Shown: piece after piece, positions 47,427 to 57,839 of the stretch
Position numbering within the stretch: the stretch's first letter is position 1
How the letters are laid out: each line of letters starts with the position of its first letter
Assembly (NCBI RefSeq): GCF_020497125.1
Contig: NC_059074.1
Coordinates: forward strand, 191,389,415 to 191,453,414
Origin: Mauremys mutica
Taxonomy: Eukaryota > Chordata > Testudines > Geoemydidae
Direction: 5' to 3'
DNA length: 64,000 nucleotides
The notes under the pieces: generated by a model
Seen by the model: only the letters and a program-made list of their open reading frames with translations
What the model was told of the DNA's origin: nothing
Database searches by the model: none
Made by a program: the position numbers and the translations under genes

Positions 47427-49398
47427 TATGGTTCAACCCTGTGTCCTGAACGCTCAGTCTTGATGACCACAGAATCCACTTCTGCTGGTGTTGCTAGTGA
47501 AGGTTTCAACAGCTCTGGCTGATTCTACAGTCTTCCTCACTGCTGTTCACAATGATGTCTGCTGGGTGAAGAAGCTGTGGATGTCTGCCACTGTAGCCAT
47601 TTCCTGGCAGTTTGGGTGCCAGAATCCTAGAGACTTACCTCAAAGGTGAAAAGGCCAGGATTACAGGGCAGATGAAGGATGGCTGGGAGCAAAAGCAGGA
47701 GTGGCAGAAGGTTTGTGTGAACAGACAGGCCCTTCAAGAGCATATCAACCTGCTGGTGCAAGGACTGGAACTCACCCATGGTGGTTGCTAAAATCACAGT
47801 AGTGTTCGGGATAGCAGTATGAGTAGGAGGCAAACGATGAGGATTGGGGTATTTACCAGCCAGAATACAACAAGTGCAGTTGTATAACAATTTTAGTGAA
47901 AGTAAAACTGCATCTTCCTCCCCCACCACCATTGTTTTTATTGTTCTATTTATTTGGGGTGCCTGATTCTCTGAAGTGTAATCTGCTTCAGTCAACAAAG
48001 AAAATGTGAGTTGATTGCAGAGCAGAGACTGTGCCAAGAGCAGAGACCTTCCCAGCCTAGTAGGTGCAAATAAACAACAGCTTTTCCTTCCTTCATGCAC
48101 ATTGTAAGATCTTAAAAGAGAACTCACAATCCCGCCTCTGCTGGGAGGCTTAAAGGTATTGTTAGCAAATGTTTTGAAAATGAACATGAATGTTAAGAAT
48201 ACACAGCTCTTATTTCACTTTTTAGGTGAATTAATTTTTAGTTTTTTGTTTTTGCTGGTGGTATGTAGTGCCTCTCATATAAGGACTAGGAGTTGAAACT
48301 CAATTTTTAAAACCTATTTGTTCTATCGAAGATTGTTTTGTTTTCTTTCAAGTTTTAAATGAAGACATTTTCCTCCCACACAGTCTCTCCTTTCAGGAAG
48401 CTGCGTACATTAATTCCACTCAAGAAAGAAGCTTTAATATAGGGATGAGATCTGGTTCTAGCTTCACATAGATACATACGTTCAGTTCTGAGTATGGTGC
48501 CTTGATGCTGTGGTGATGAGTCCATTAGAAACACACATCCAGATGAATAGCCACTTACCAGTGATTACTCCAAATGTAATGGTTTAGAAAGTGAGCCTTA
48601 ATGGGTAAATGTGTAAGGGCTGGGTCAGTGGTAGAAGGAGAAAACCATGTAGGGTTTCTGGGGCTCTGTGACCAATGGACGCAGTTTGGAGGAGCCCTTA
48701 AACTGCTCTAAATGCTGCCAGGGCTGAGGCAAGGACAGAAAATCAGGGAGCCATAAATGTAGAGAATCTGGCCTTTAGTCTTAAAAAAAATCATTGTTTT
48801 ATGCACTTTTACTATATTTTAGATATACCTCATTGATATGACAGCTTGTTCAGAGATGCCCAACCATTTTGCTGGAGCCCTATTTGAGTGGATTGATATT
48901 TGGGTGCCCCCATATCTAACAATTGTCACATTCTTCTTTTCTCTATGTTCTCTCTTCTGTCCTTATATTTGTACATCTCTGTGCTTTGATATGTGATTGT
49001 GACCCTCATTCCCCGCACTCTCCAAAAAGCTGCATGATGCGTAGGGGCACCTGTGGTACCTAAGCTAGCTTGAATCAAGCTAACTTGCATATGTCTGCGT
49101 GAGCTGCAGACACACCCTGAGATTTCCATGTAGACACATCCGGAGTCTGAGACCCTGCATGTTTAAGGTATTTCTGTGGCCAGCTGCATTTGGGGAAGGA
49201 AGGCAGGCTGCAGTCCAGGAATCACTTGCCACTTGTCCTGCAGCAGCACTTTTGCAGTGGGAGATCAGAGTGGATCTTCGTTCTCCTATTGCTTTTCAAG
49301 TCCCCGTGGCACCTCTCCTGCTCTGCACGCATGCATGTGGACTAGTCTGCCGTTTCTCCCAAAGGGCCAGGTCCCCAGATTGGGAAGCACAGGATTAA
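47427..49398. other. Intron 2: no gene
   Basis: A 186-codon open frame on the minus strand (47627-48187) is the longest here. Its translation has a Leu-rich end but no family resemblance I can name, no splice-flanked structure and no neighbouring gene; I treat it as chance. Otherwise unannotated sequence. Confidence 0.45.
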
Positions 49399-49474
49399 GG
49401 GCCTGATCCAAAGCCAAATGAAATGAATGGAAAGACTCCCATTAACTTCCTTGGGCTTTGAAACAGGATCTTAG
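49399..49474. repeat. Short palindromic interspersed repeat (GCCTGATCCAA type)
   Basis: GGGCCTGATCCAAAGCC at the left is mirrored by GGGCTTTGAAACAGGATCTT at the right, with GAATGGAAAGACTCCCATT at the centre. This is the clearest copy in the window of the family also seen at 11699, 32111 and 56698. Confidence 0.75.
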
Positions 49475-49498
49475 GTCTTTACAATTTGTACAAAGAAC

Positions 49499-49540
49499 GG
49501 GAGTACTTGTGGCACTTTAGAGACTAACAAATTTATACAG
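49499..49540 (+). repeat. Fragment of the GGAGTACTTGTGGCACC repeat
   Basis: GGGAGTACTTGTGGCACTTT followed by AGAGACTAACAAATTTAT matches the dispersed repeat at 20232 in opposite orientation. Confidence 0.7.
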
Positions 49541-50094
49541 CGCACTAACAGTGGGCACAATGCACTGCAAAAGCAGCTTCCCAAAAGCCACACTGGGTTT
49601 ACTGCTCTCCTTCTGGACAATTGTATATAGGAATGGGAGAAGATGGCTGATTGTAATTAGCCAAAGGAGATTTCTTGTCTATCTAATATTAAAAAAGAAC
49701 AGCTGCATTGAAATAACATATTCAAGTACTGTCCTGGGGTGCATATATTTAACTGACCGTATCCCATTATCAGAACTCAAAGTGCTTTGCATATATTTTT
49801 GTATGCACATAAAATAGTTAAGAGAAACGATTGTTTTAATGGATGTCTTATTCTTGGAGGCTGAGATTAAACCACCTGTTCCTATCCTAAGACAGGAAGA
49901 ATTTAATTGACCATGTTTAGTAAAAACACACCTCAGAAGTGGAAAGACATTGACCAATTTGAAAAGGCGTACAAAATAGGAGCAAAGGGTAGGAGCATCA
50001 GCTGTAGTCTGATGGCAAAATGAGAAATATTGGAAGGATAATGGGAAATAATCACAATATTTCTGTAAGAAACGGTGTAGAATGTGAACTTAGG

Positions 50095-50170
50095 TCAAAA
50101 TTATCAAACTTGGGTGTCCGGTGTTCAGGCATCTTAAATAAGTGGCTTGATTTCCACAGATAGGGGGAAT
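50095..50170. repeat. Short interspersed repeat (TAAATAAGTGGCTTGA type)
   Basis: CAAACTTGGGTGTCCGGTGT, then CATCTTAAATAAGTGGCTTG and ATTTCCACAGAT match the repeat at 13988. Confidence 0.5.
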
Positions 50171-51860
50171 TTGCAACGTCATTTGAGTCTGTTAGAAATT
50201 GGTGTGACAAATACACATGAACCACACATTCTTTGCATTGTTTGTCTTTCATGCACGCCTCTTTGTCGTTAGTGTCTTGTATAGGACAGCTTCCTATGGA
50301 GTTTCACACATATTTTAAATTCAAAACTGTTTAACACAATCTTTCTTCACGTGAAAATATCACAAGAGGTGGACTACGCCTTGTGTGTCTATGAATGAAA
50401 TATCTGCTGGTTGCCTTTTGTTAAGAAAGCAAACAGCCATAGAATACTCCATAACTGCTGGTACATTTGAAAATGAATAACTGTAATATTAAAGTGTATT
50501 GCCCCTGTTTATAAGACTTTCTGTTACAAAGCTAATTTCAATATAAGTGCTCTGATTGAAACTTCATGGTTCACAACTCAGGATTGAAACATCCCCAGTT
50601 TTGCAAAAATCAAAACCTTAACTAGTCTTTACTCAAAAGCTGGCATCCTTAGCACACTTCCACAGCATTTCATTAGAAATTTAAAAATAAATGAATGTGA
50701 CTGAGTGTAACATCTTGCCTTTTTTTTTAACAAGTACGATGGCTATATTTTGCACCTACATTCCTTCCTTTGGTCCCTTATCCCTATGCGTGTGCTGAAA
50801 ACAATACAAAAAGAAATTTATTCATTGTTTCATCATCCTTAGCCCACATCCTGCTTTGGCCTTTATCAAGGACACAATTGCATTAGGACGCTGTGTGGTC
50901 ATTGAATCTTCCTGGCAGTGAGGGAGTTTGAATCCATCTTTCAGGAGCCCCAGTGCTATCTGCAGCCCCATAAGACTAAAATGTAATGCAGCTGGGGTCC
51001 GAAATACCTAAAACTACAAGTAGCAATTTTAAATAAAAGCTTTTTAAAAGTCTAGTGAGGTTGCTGGGAAAAGGTATTTGATTCATCCTGGGCTGACCAC
51101 ATGCACAGAAGATGCCATGTGGAACCTTAGTTTGTCTAGAGTGACTGACAATGTATAAGGGAAAAGGCAAGCAAAAAAGCCTCTGCACACTTGGATAGGT
51201 TGGGGCTTCAGGGGATGAAGAAAGTTTTATCTCATTTTTCTTTATTTGTGGTCCCAAGAAAGCTGCCATATCGTATGTAATACTCAAAGATGAGTGGGTT
51301 GGAATACAGGTTTTCTACCCACCATATGTATGGAAAATAGGGTTTGTTTAAGAAAAAGGGCCTTTTGCATAGTCAGTAAATATATCAATATGCAAATACC
51401 AATTTATTTGCTTCCAGCGATTCTATCTACTTTTTTTTGCCAGTCTGTTAACTGGTACCAGTTATTTCCCTTGGCTTCATGAGCTGCCCTGTGATGGTGC
51501 ACCTGATGAGGTATTTCAGTAACCCCTGCAATCCATCTGGAGTACTGGAACCAAGAGGGTGACATGTTGGAGAAAGGAGGTGTATCCATTACTTCGTTGG
51601 TCAGTGTGCTGTGTCTGTCTGAGAGTCAGATCACACCACAGCCTTCTCCTTTCTCCGTGTGTCTTCTGTTTGTTGTTTATGTAATTTCCTTTGGCCTTGG
51701 CAGATGCAGAAAAGTGGTTTACCATGGATGTGACCATTGGTTATGCAACGTGAATCTTGATGATGTTCCAGGATGCTGTCTGTCACTGGGATGAAAACGG
51801 TTGGGTTCCTAAAACTGATTGATTGCAGTGTGGTTGTAGCCATTTTGGTTCCAGCATATT
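50171..51860. other. Intron 2: no gene
   Basis: AT-rich sequence with no recognisable gene or transposon. Confidence 0.45.
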
Positions 51861-52018
51861 AGAGAGACCAGGTAGGTGAAGCATTGGATCAACTCTGTTG
51901 GTGAAAGAGACAAATCTTCCGAGTTACACAGAGCTCTTCTTCAGGCCCAGAATATAGAAGAAGAGCACTGTGCAGCTTGGGAGCTTGTCTCTTTCACCTC
52001 GCCCACCTTGTCTCGCTA
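51861..52018. repeat. Foldback repeat: inverted pair of a dispersed element
   Basis: The left part (51861-51942: AGAGAGACCAGGTAGGTGA ... GGTGAAAGAGACAAATCTTC ... CACAGAGCTCTTCTTC) and right part (51957-52018: GAAGAAGAGCACTGTGCAG ... GAGCTTGTCTCTTTCACC ... CCACCTTGTCTCGCT) are diverged inverted copies of the same dispersed turtle repeat. The right copy lacks about 20 bp of the left copy's TTGGATCAACTCTG region. The repeat class is unknown to me. Confidence 0.75.
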
Positions 52019-52099
52019 AAATCAAAGAGGCATTCCTAGTGAAATTCACCCCTTTTTACTCAGATTCTGCTGAAATATTTAATTTCTATATTTAGGAGT

Positions 52100-52810
52100 T
52101 GTGATAAAGCAGAGAAACTGCCAGCCCAGCACAGCAGGGGTTAAAGAAAGCCTTTGGGCTGGGCCCAGCTAGCCCCGCCCTGCTATACTGGCAGCCAATA
52201 CCAGACTTGGAGGCAGGATAAAAGAAGGGAGCCCAGTTCCCAGGCTTAGTTCAGGGCTGGCTGGCAAACAGGTAGGAGCTGGTTGTCTCCCTGTCTGAAG
52301 GGACAGACCACTGGCCTGCCAGTCAGGTCAGCCATCTGGAAGTAGCACTGGTTTTCCAGCCAAGGGAGATTGTGGAGGAACCCCCAGCAAAGAAGGGAAC
52401 TGAGTGAGTGAACCTCAGAGATATATTGGGGACTTGGCCTCACCAGCTGGAGGCTGCCTCCCCCTCCCCCCCCGAAGTAGCCTGGAACCCCAGCAAGACG
52501 CTATCTAAACGCCAGAGGGAATCCTGGGGGAAGCAAACCTCCCAGTAGATTGGACTAGAGGGGCCATGCCCTAAACTGAACAGACTGGTAGGAAGTAACC
52601 CAGGGCAGCGGATTTTGACTCCTTGCTGGGAGGGACTCCAACCCCCTTGTTCCAACCCCCAGTTGCCTGGGTTGGGATCCAGTGGAGAGGGAGGGCCTGG
52701 GTCCCTGTCTCCTCCCCGCAGCCTTCAAAACTGAGTCCACACAGCCTTCAGGGGTCTGAGAACCAGACAATCTAATCACTAGGCTGCTTGGCCACCCGAG
52801 CCCTATTACA
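52100..52810 (+). mobile_element. Solo LTR (TGTGATAAAG...TTACA)
   Basis: A 711-bp block starts TGTGATAAAGCAGAGAAAC and ends GAGCCCTATTACA. The flanks GGAGT (52095-52099) and GAAGT (52811-52815) match at 4 of 5 bases, consistent with a 5-bp target duplication. A TATA-like GGATAAAAG lies at about 52217. Its termini resemble those of the LTRs at 35759 and 46635, though the interior is distinct. No internal retroelement genes are adjacent. Confidence 0.65.
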
Positions 52811-52815
52811 GAAGT

Positions 52816-55800
52816 TTTATTTTAGGTATTAGTCCTGAGGTTAGCTATTATTTCTTGAATCTTGGGTGCAATGTTTGGCATTGAGACACTAGCCAATTTT
52901 CCAAATGCTTGGAACTTACTGTCTCCATATTAACAAACAGCACAAAAGGCCTTTCCCATTTTCTGATTTTTTTTGTGTGGGTAATTATGCCGTAAACTCA
53001 TGTTCCAGGTTGTGAAGCTGACAGACTTCCCTAATTAAGACTATTTAATGTAGAGTATGAAGAATGATTTAATTGTGGTGGCAGACCAATAGAATCATGC
53101 ATAGGCAAGGTTTGTTGCGCCCATAAATTTTATAGCACTGTATGACAGCATTGAGAGAGCACTGCCATAATCTTTTTAAAAGGAAATGAAACATTAACCA
53201 AGGGGGGGCTTTGTTTAAGTAGTTTTAATAAATAATGAACAAGCAAAGAAACCAGATTAGTGGATATGTCTCTTTTCCTATATTTATAAAAACCCACACA
53301 CTATTGGATAAAAAATATTGCTAGCTTTTTTAATCAAACAAGAACTGAAGTATTTTTCTCATCTGTCACGTTGCAGATTACAGTGTATTCTGCAGGAAAC
53401 AAGTAATATCTCCATTATAAGTGGAGCACTATTTCATCTATCATGTCTTCCTGGGTCAGGTTCTCTTGTGCTTTATCTACTCTGTGTGAGGGTTGGCTTT
53501 TAGGAGAGTGTTCCAGCTAGGCCTGAGTGTTGAGTTTAGAGTTTTATCAAGTTTACTTCATTGTGAGCATCATTTATTTCCCTTTATAGCTCAGTTCAGA
53601 GCCTCCTTGCAAGACTTTTTATGCCAGGTGTGCTACATCGCATTAGAAAATAGAATCTGTTAGATTCTGTAACTAGCAGGACACACACACTAAAGGTAGA
53701 TACAAACCCCTTTGCTTTCACAATGTTTGAACCATTTGTAAATTTTGGTGTGGTTATGAGCATGATAGACATTTAATTATCCAAGTTCAGAACTGATATT
53801 CTGTGAAAGGATGAAGAAGCAACAGTCACAGTTTTAAGTATAGAATGTAAATACTGTGAGCTAATCAGAATCAATATGTGGAGGGACAAAATATAACCTT
53901 CACATCAAATGTGGAGGAAGAAAGGTTGCAGTCAACAGGACAAAAATGTAACTATTATACAGTATGTCAGCTTGAGTCATTTGATACATATCATTCCAAA
54001 TAAGGGAAATGAAGTGGAGGAAAAATCAAGGCTGAGTAGAGTGCTTTGGGTGACTGAGCCATGGAAAGGAAGTTCTCTCACTGGGTTTGGCATCTTGATT
54101 CTGCTGGCAGTGATCAGCAGACTAGAAATATTGTCACACATCAGGGAGATGGTCCAGGGTTTGGTTTTTGTTCTGTGAGATTTTGTATGTTTGGTATCAT
54201 GACTAAAGAAAGGAGGACAAACCAAATAGAGGAGGAAAATCCTGTAGCTGTTGAAGTTAAAATAATGAAGTTATAGATACATAGGGTGGAGTGCTGGTGT
54301 ACATTGTGCAGAAGAACCTTCCCTTGTCACTACCACATCCTCACTCTCTCTCCTGCCACTAGGATTATCACATTATAGGAACCTTTTTCACTGCATGCCT
54401 TTCTGGGGCAGGCCCTTTAAATTTGCCAGGGCCAAGTGGCTGCAGCCCTAAGAACAAGTCAATGGGAGTCTTTCCATTGATTTCCAAGGGGTGTGGATTA
54501 GGTCCCTTAAGCGGCCATTTTGCAGTTGATTAGCTGTCTCTCACTCGCTTTCATCTAGATTCTAGTAAGTATTCTTGTATGTATTTTGTCTCTCTTGCCA
54601 CTTTGAGGCTTTGTACATGCAAATAGGATGTCACTGAAAATGAACTGCTTTCAAAAGTTTCTGTTCAGCTAGATTTATAAATATATTGTACAAGTGCCAA
54701 TTTTTACACTGTGTCAAAGTGAAAGCATTTTAAAAAAGAATGAGGCCTTGATTCACCAAAACAGTTGAACTCGTGCTTAGCTTTAGCCACATGAATAATT
54801 CCACTGATTCCAATAGGATAAAGCACATGCTTAAAGTTAAGCACATAAGTAGTTTCCTGGATTGGGTTTGAATCGCCTATGTTAACTACAGTGTAACTCC
54901 TAATACTACTTGCATTGATTGGATACTTACAATGTGTTCATCATGTACAAGGGCGTTCTAATGTAGAGTATCACACCGCCTTATTAAATATAGAAAATTA
55001 AATACTTTAAAACAATTCCTGATATAAGGTGTTAAAACATGTCCATTCTGAATTATCTAATTGCTAAATTGAAATAATCTATTGATTTGCAATTAGAAAA
55101 ACTGCTACAGAAAAGAATAACATTGAGATTGGACACTATATGGTTATGTTTTATGAAAAAGTGAACATAATGTATTGCAAAGAAACACTACATAGGATTA
55201 CTGGGACAAAGAAAGTTAATCTACATCATGTGCAAAAAATATAGAAATAGCTATATAGATAAATGAATAATATAAAAGAAAAATAAAACTACAGTATAAA
55301 CTACAGTTGGTTTATACTGTGGTGACATATGTAAACCATGACAAGTCATTGCTGAAGATGACATTTAAACAGCAGGATAAAGCTAGGAAATTGCTTAATT
55401 TTCACCAATGTCTAAAATGAACAAAACCAAAAACAACTCATCACAAACCAGCGTGAGAGTTATTATACTTTATCCGTAACACTTACATCATGAGTTCATG
55501 AGACTTCTCCATCTCTAATTGCAGCTGAAATATGTAGTATATTAAAATACTTCATGTGAGCTTTGCTTCTTAAGAGTATACACTTCAACCCTGAAACTCA
55601 GTAGGTATCTAGAAAAAGTAGAATTAATTGGTTAAAACCCCCCTACCACTGCTGTGATGCCTACAAGCTGTTATTATCTGGCATTGGTTAGTCAAGTAGT
55701 GAGTGCAGACTCTGCTTTTTTGTTAAACTGTGTTTTATTGTAACCTCATCCTCCAGTCAACCTCCCACTCCATTTCATTTACCTGGTGTGCCCTGTCTCA

Positions 55801-55966
55801 CATGTTGATTGTAAACCTTGTGGCCCAGGGATTGCCTTTTTTGTTATTTGTCTCTGCAGTTCCCATCCCTGATCCTTCATTGGGGTTGCTGGACTGTATT
55901 GCAATACAAATAATAATGGTGAGAATAATGGAATGAGGAGCAACAGTCATGGGATTTACACGTGGG
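52816..55966. other. Intron 2: no gene
   Basis: AT-rich. It contains the palindromic repeat at 54748, a half copy of the GCCTGATCCAA-type family at about 54465-54512, and a perfect small inverted repeat ACAGTATAAAC / GTTTATACTGT at 55291-55301 and 55310-55320. Nothing else is recognised. Confidence 0.5.
54748..54870. repeat. Short self-complementary repeat (CATGCTTAAAGTTAAGC type)
   Basis: CCTTGATTCACCAAAACAGT and CTTAGCTTTAGCCACATGA at the left are mirrored by AAGCACATGCTTAAAGTTAA and CCTGGATTGGG at the right, around CCACTGATTCCAATAGG. Related to sequences at 4147 and 34640. Confidence 0.55.
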
Positions 55967-56509
55967 GCTTGAGGCTGGGCCGCCCGGGGGGGGGCAAGTG
56001 GGGCAATTTGCCCCGGGCCCAGCAGGGGCCCCCACGAGAGTTTTTCGGGGCCCCTGGAGCGGGGTCCTTCACTCGCTCTGGGGGGCCCTGAAAATTCTCG
56101 CGGGGCCCGGGCCCCCGGAGTTTCTTCGCTCCCAGTCTTCGCTGGCGGTGGGGTCCTTCCTCTCTGGGATAGAAGGACCCCCCCGCCGCCGAATTACAGC
56201 CGAAGCGGGACCCGCCGCTGGAGTGCAGCCAGGTCTTCGGCGGTAATTCGGCGGCGGGGGGGGTCCTTCCGTTCCGGGACCTGCTGCCGAAGTGCTCCGA
56301 AGACCCGCGGTGGGGGCTGCATTTCGGCGGCGGGTCCCACTTCAGCGGTAATTCGGCCAAGGGGGGTCCCCGCCGTGGGTCTTTGGGGCACTTTGGCGGC
56401 AGGTCCCGGAACGGAAGGACCCCCCGCCGCCGACTTACCGCCGAAGCGGGGCCCCCCACTGCCGAAGACCCCGGGCCCCCGGAATCCTCTGGGCGGCCCT
56501 GGCTTGAGG
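55967..56509. mobile_element. Non-autonomous hAT element with perfect 8-bp duplication
   Basis: The element spans 55975-56501 (527 bp) between perfect direct repeats GCTTGAGG at 55967-55974 and 56502-56509. The left end CTGGGCCGCCCGGGGGG and the reversed right end CAGGGCCGCCCAGAGG are inverted repeats. Extremely GC-rich, it holds the motif TTCGGCGGTAATTCGGCGGC and complements in both orientations, similar to the interior of the element at 2469. Open frames of up to about 165 codons pass through it on both strands because stops are rare; they are not genes. Confidence 0.9.
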
Positions 56510-56697
56510 TACAAATTATTGTTAGCAGAGAGCAGTGCTGAGATAGTCGTAGGATGCTGAGTTTTGAATGATTCAGTAGGGTGAAGTAAGCTGAGTGGAG
56601 CAGATTCTACAGGTTGTTGAACCATCAAGAACATCGCACCCAGCATATGACATGAAACATGGAACGTCTGGTTGTAAGAGCTACTCTTCTCCAAAGG

Positions 56698-56770
56698 TCT
56701 GAGTCCGTGCCCACTGAAGTAAATGAATGCCTTTCCATTGATTCCAGGCGGTGTTGGATCAAGCCCAAAA
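56698..56770. repeat. Short palindromic interspersed repeat (GCCTGATCCAA type)
   Basis: GAGTCCGTGCCCACTGAAGT, then AATGCCTTTCCATTGATTCC and GTGTTGGATCAAGCCCAAA. Same family as 11699, 32111 and 49399, more diverged. Confidence 0.55.
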
Positions 56771-57339
56771 GCCTAGAGGCACATTTCTGTAGCAGTAGCA
56801 GCTCCTATTAGTTCCTTTTAGTGCAGCTCTTAAGCACACTTAGGCCTGGTCTACACTACAGAATTAGATTGATGTAAGACAGCTTATGTTGACCTAGCTC
56901 TGTAAGTGTCTACACTAAAATGTTGCTCCCACCAATGTAACTCACCCACTATGCTGACTTAATAACTCCACCTCCGCAAGAGGCGTAGTGCTTAGATTGA
57001 TGTGGTTAGGTCGATGCAGTGTCAGTGTACACACTGTTACTTATGTCAACTTTAGTAGCCTCCAGGAGCTGTCCCCCAATGCCCTGACCACACTGGTCAC
57101 TGTTTTGAATTCCACTGCCTGTCGGCCAGGCGCACAAGTATATGCCCCTCCCCTCTAAAGACATGCAAATTTTTGAAATTCCATTTCCTGTTTGCTCCAC
57201 CTGGAGAGCTCACCTAGCAACTGACCATGCGGGCTACATGCTGCAGATATTCTCCTGCCTGGTGTACACAGGAGGTTGTGGATTTCCTGGGTCTGTGGGG
57301 AAAAGAGGCTGTGCATACACAGCTCCAATCCAGCCATAG

Positions 57340-57801
57340 AAATGTTAGTATTTATAATGTGGGGCATGGAGGAGAAGGGCTACAACAGCAGTGAAAGCCT
57401 GCCTGCCTATGTCCTCCACCGAGGATGGCATGCAGCTCTTCGTAAAAGCAGCACGTTTGCAGCTCCACACCACAGCAACTGTTAGCCACCTTGCCTTCTG
57501 GTATGCCTGCCACAGCAGTGAAAGCCAAGGAGCTGTGGCAGGCATACCAGAAGGCAAGGTGGCTAACAGTTGCTGTGGTGTGGAGCTGCAAACGTGCTGC
57601 TTTTACGAAGAGCTGCATGCCATCCTCGGTGGAGGACCCACCCCCAACAACCCCATGGATACTTTGAAGGGCCCCAAAGTGAACAGTGAGGAGCAGGTGT
57701 TGAATGAGGAGGAGTATGGGGGGCAGGAGACTGGGGGATCCAGTGGCACAGCGAGCCAAGACCTGTTTTTGACTCCAGAGCAGTTGAGCCAGTTCCTATA
57801 G
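57340..57801 (+). pseudogene. Harbinger Myb/SANT-like DNA-binding gene, broken by an inverted duplication
   Basis: In Harbinger elements this second gene encodes a trihelix/SANT-type protein that binds the termini and helps transposase enter the nucleus. Readable parts are MEEKGYNS (57367 on), VKAKELWQAYQKARW in the segment from 57519, then in another frame CCFYEELHAILGGG (family form TCRFYxELHAILGG), the acidic stretch NEEEYGGQE and QDLFLTPEQLSQ at the end. A frameshift separates KELWQAYQKARW from CCFYEELH. An inverted copy of the next 106 bp is inserted before the VKAK block, so the gene cannot make a normal product. Confidence 0.75.
57411..57637. repeat. Perfect 106-bp inverted repeat with 15-base spacer
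   Basis: Left arm 57411-57516 and right arm 57532-57637 are exact reverse complements by my base-by-base reading. The spacer is AGTGAAAGCCAAGGA. A 15-base direct repeat ACAGCAGTGAAAGCC occurs at 57385-57399, just before the left arm, and at 57512-57526, across the arm-spacer junction. The right arm is the normal sense sequence of the Harbinger gene; the left arm is the added copy. Confidence 0.9.
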
Positions 57802-57839
57802 TCCAGCATGGGCAAGCTGGATGCAGGGGAAGGAACCTC

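Noticed and set aside
47627..48187. 186-codon open frame on the minus strand in intron 2
   Set aside because: No recognisable domain, no neighbouring exons and no promoter-like sequence; probably chance.
55956..56694. Open frames of about 165 codons on the minus strand
   Set aside because: They run through the GC-rich hAT element at 55975-56501 and are low-complexity Pro/Gly/Arg.
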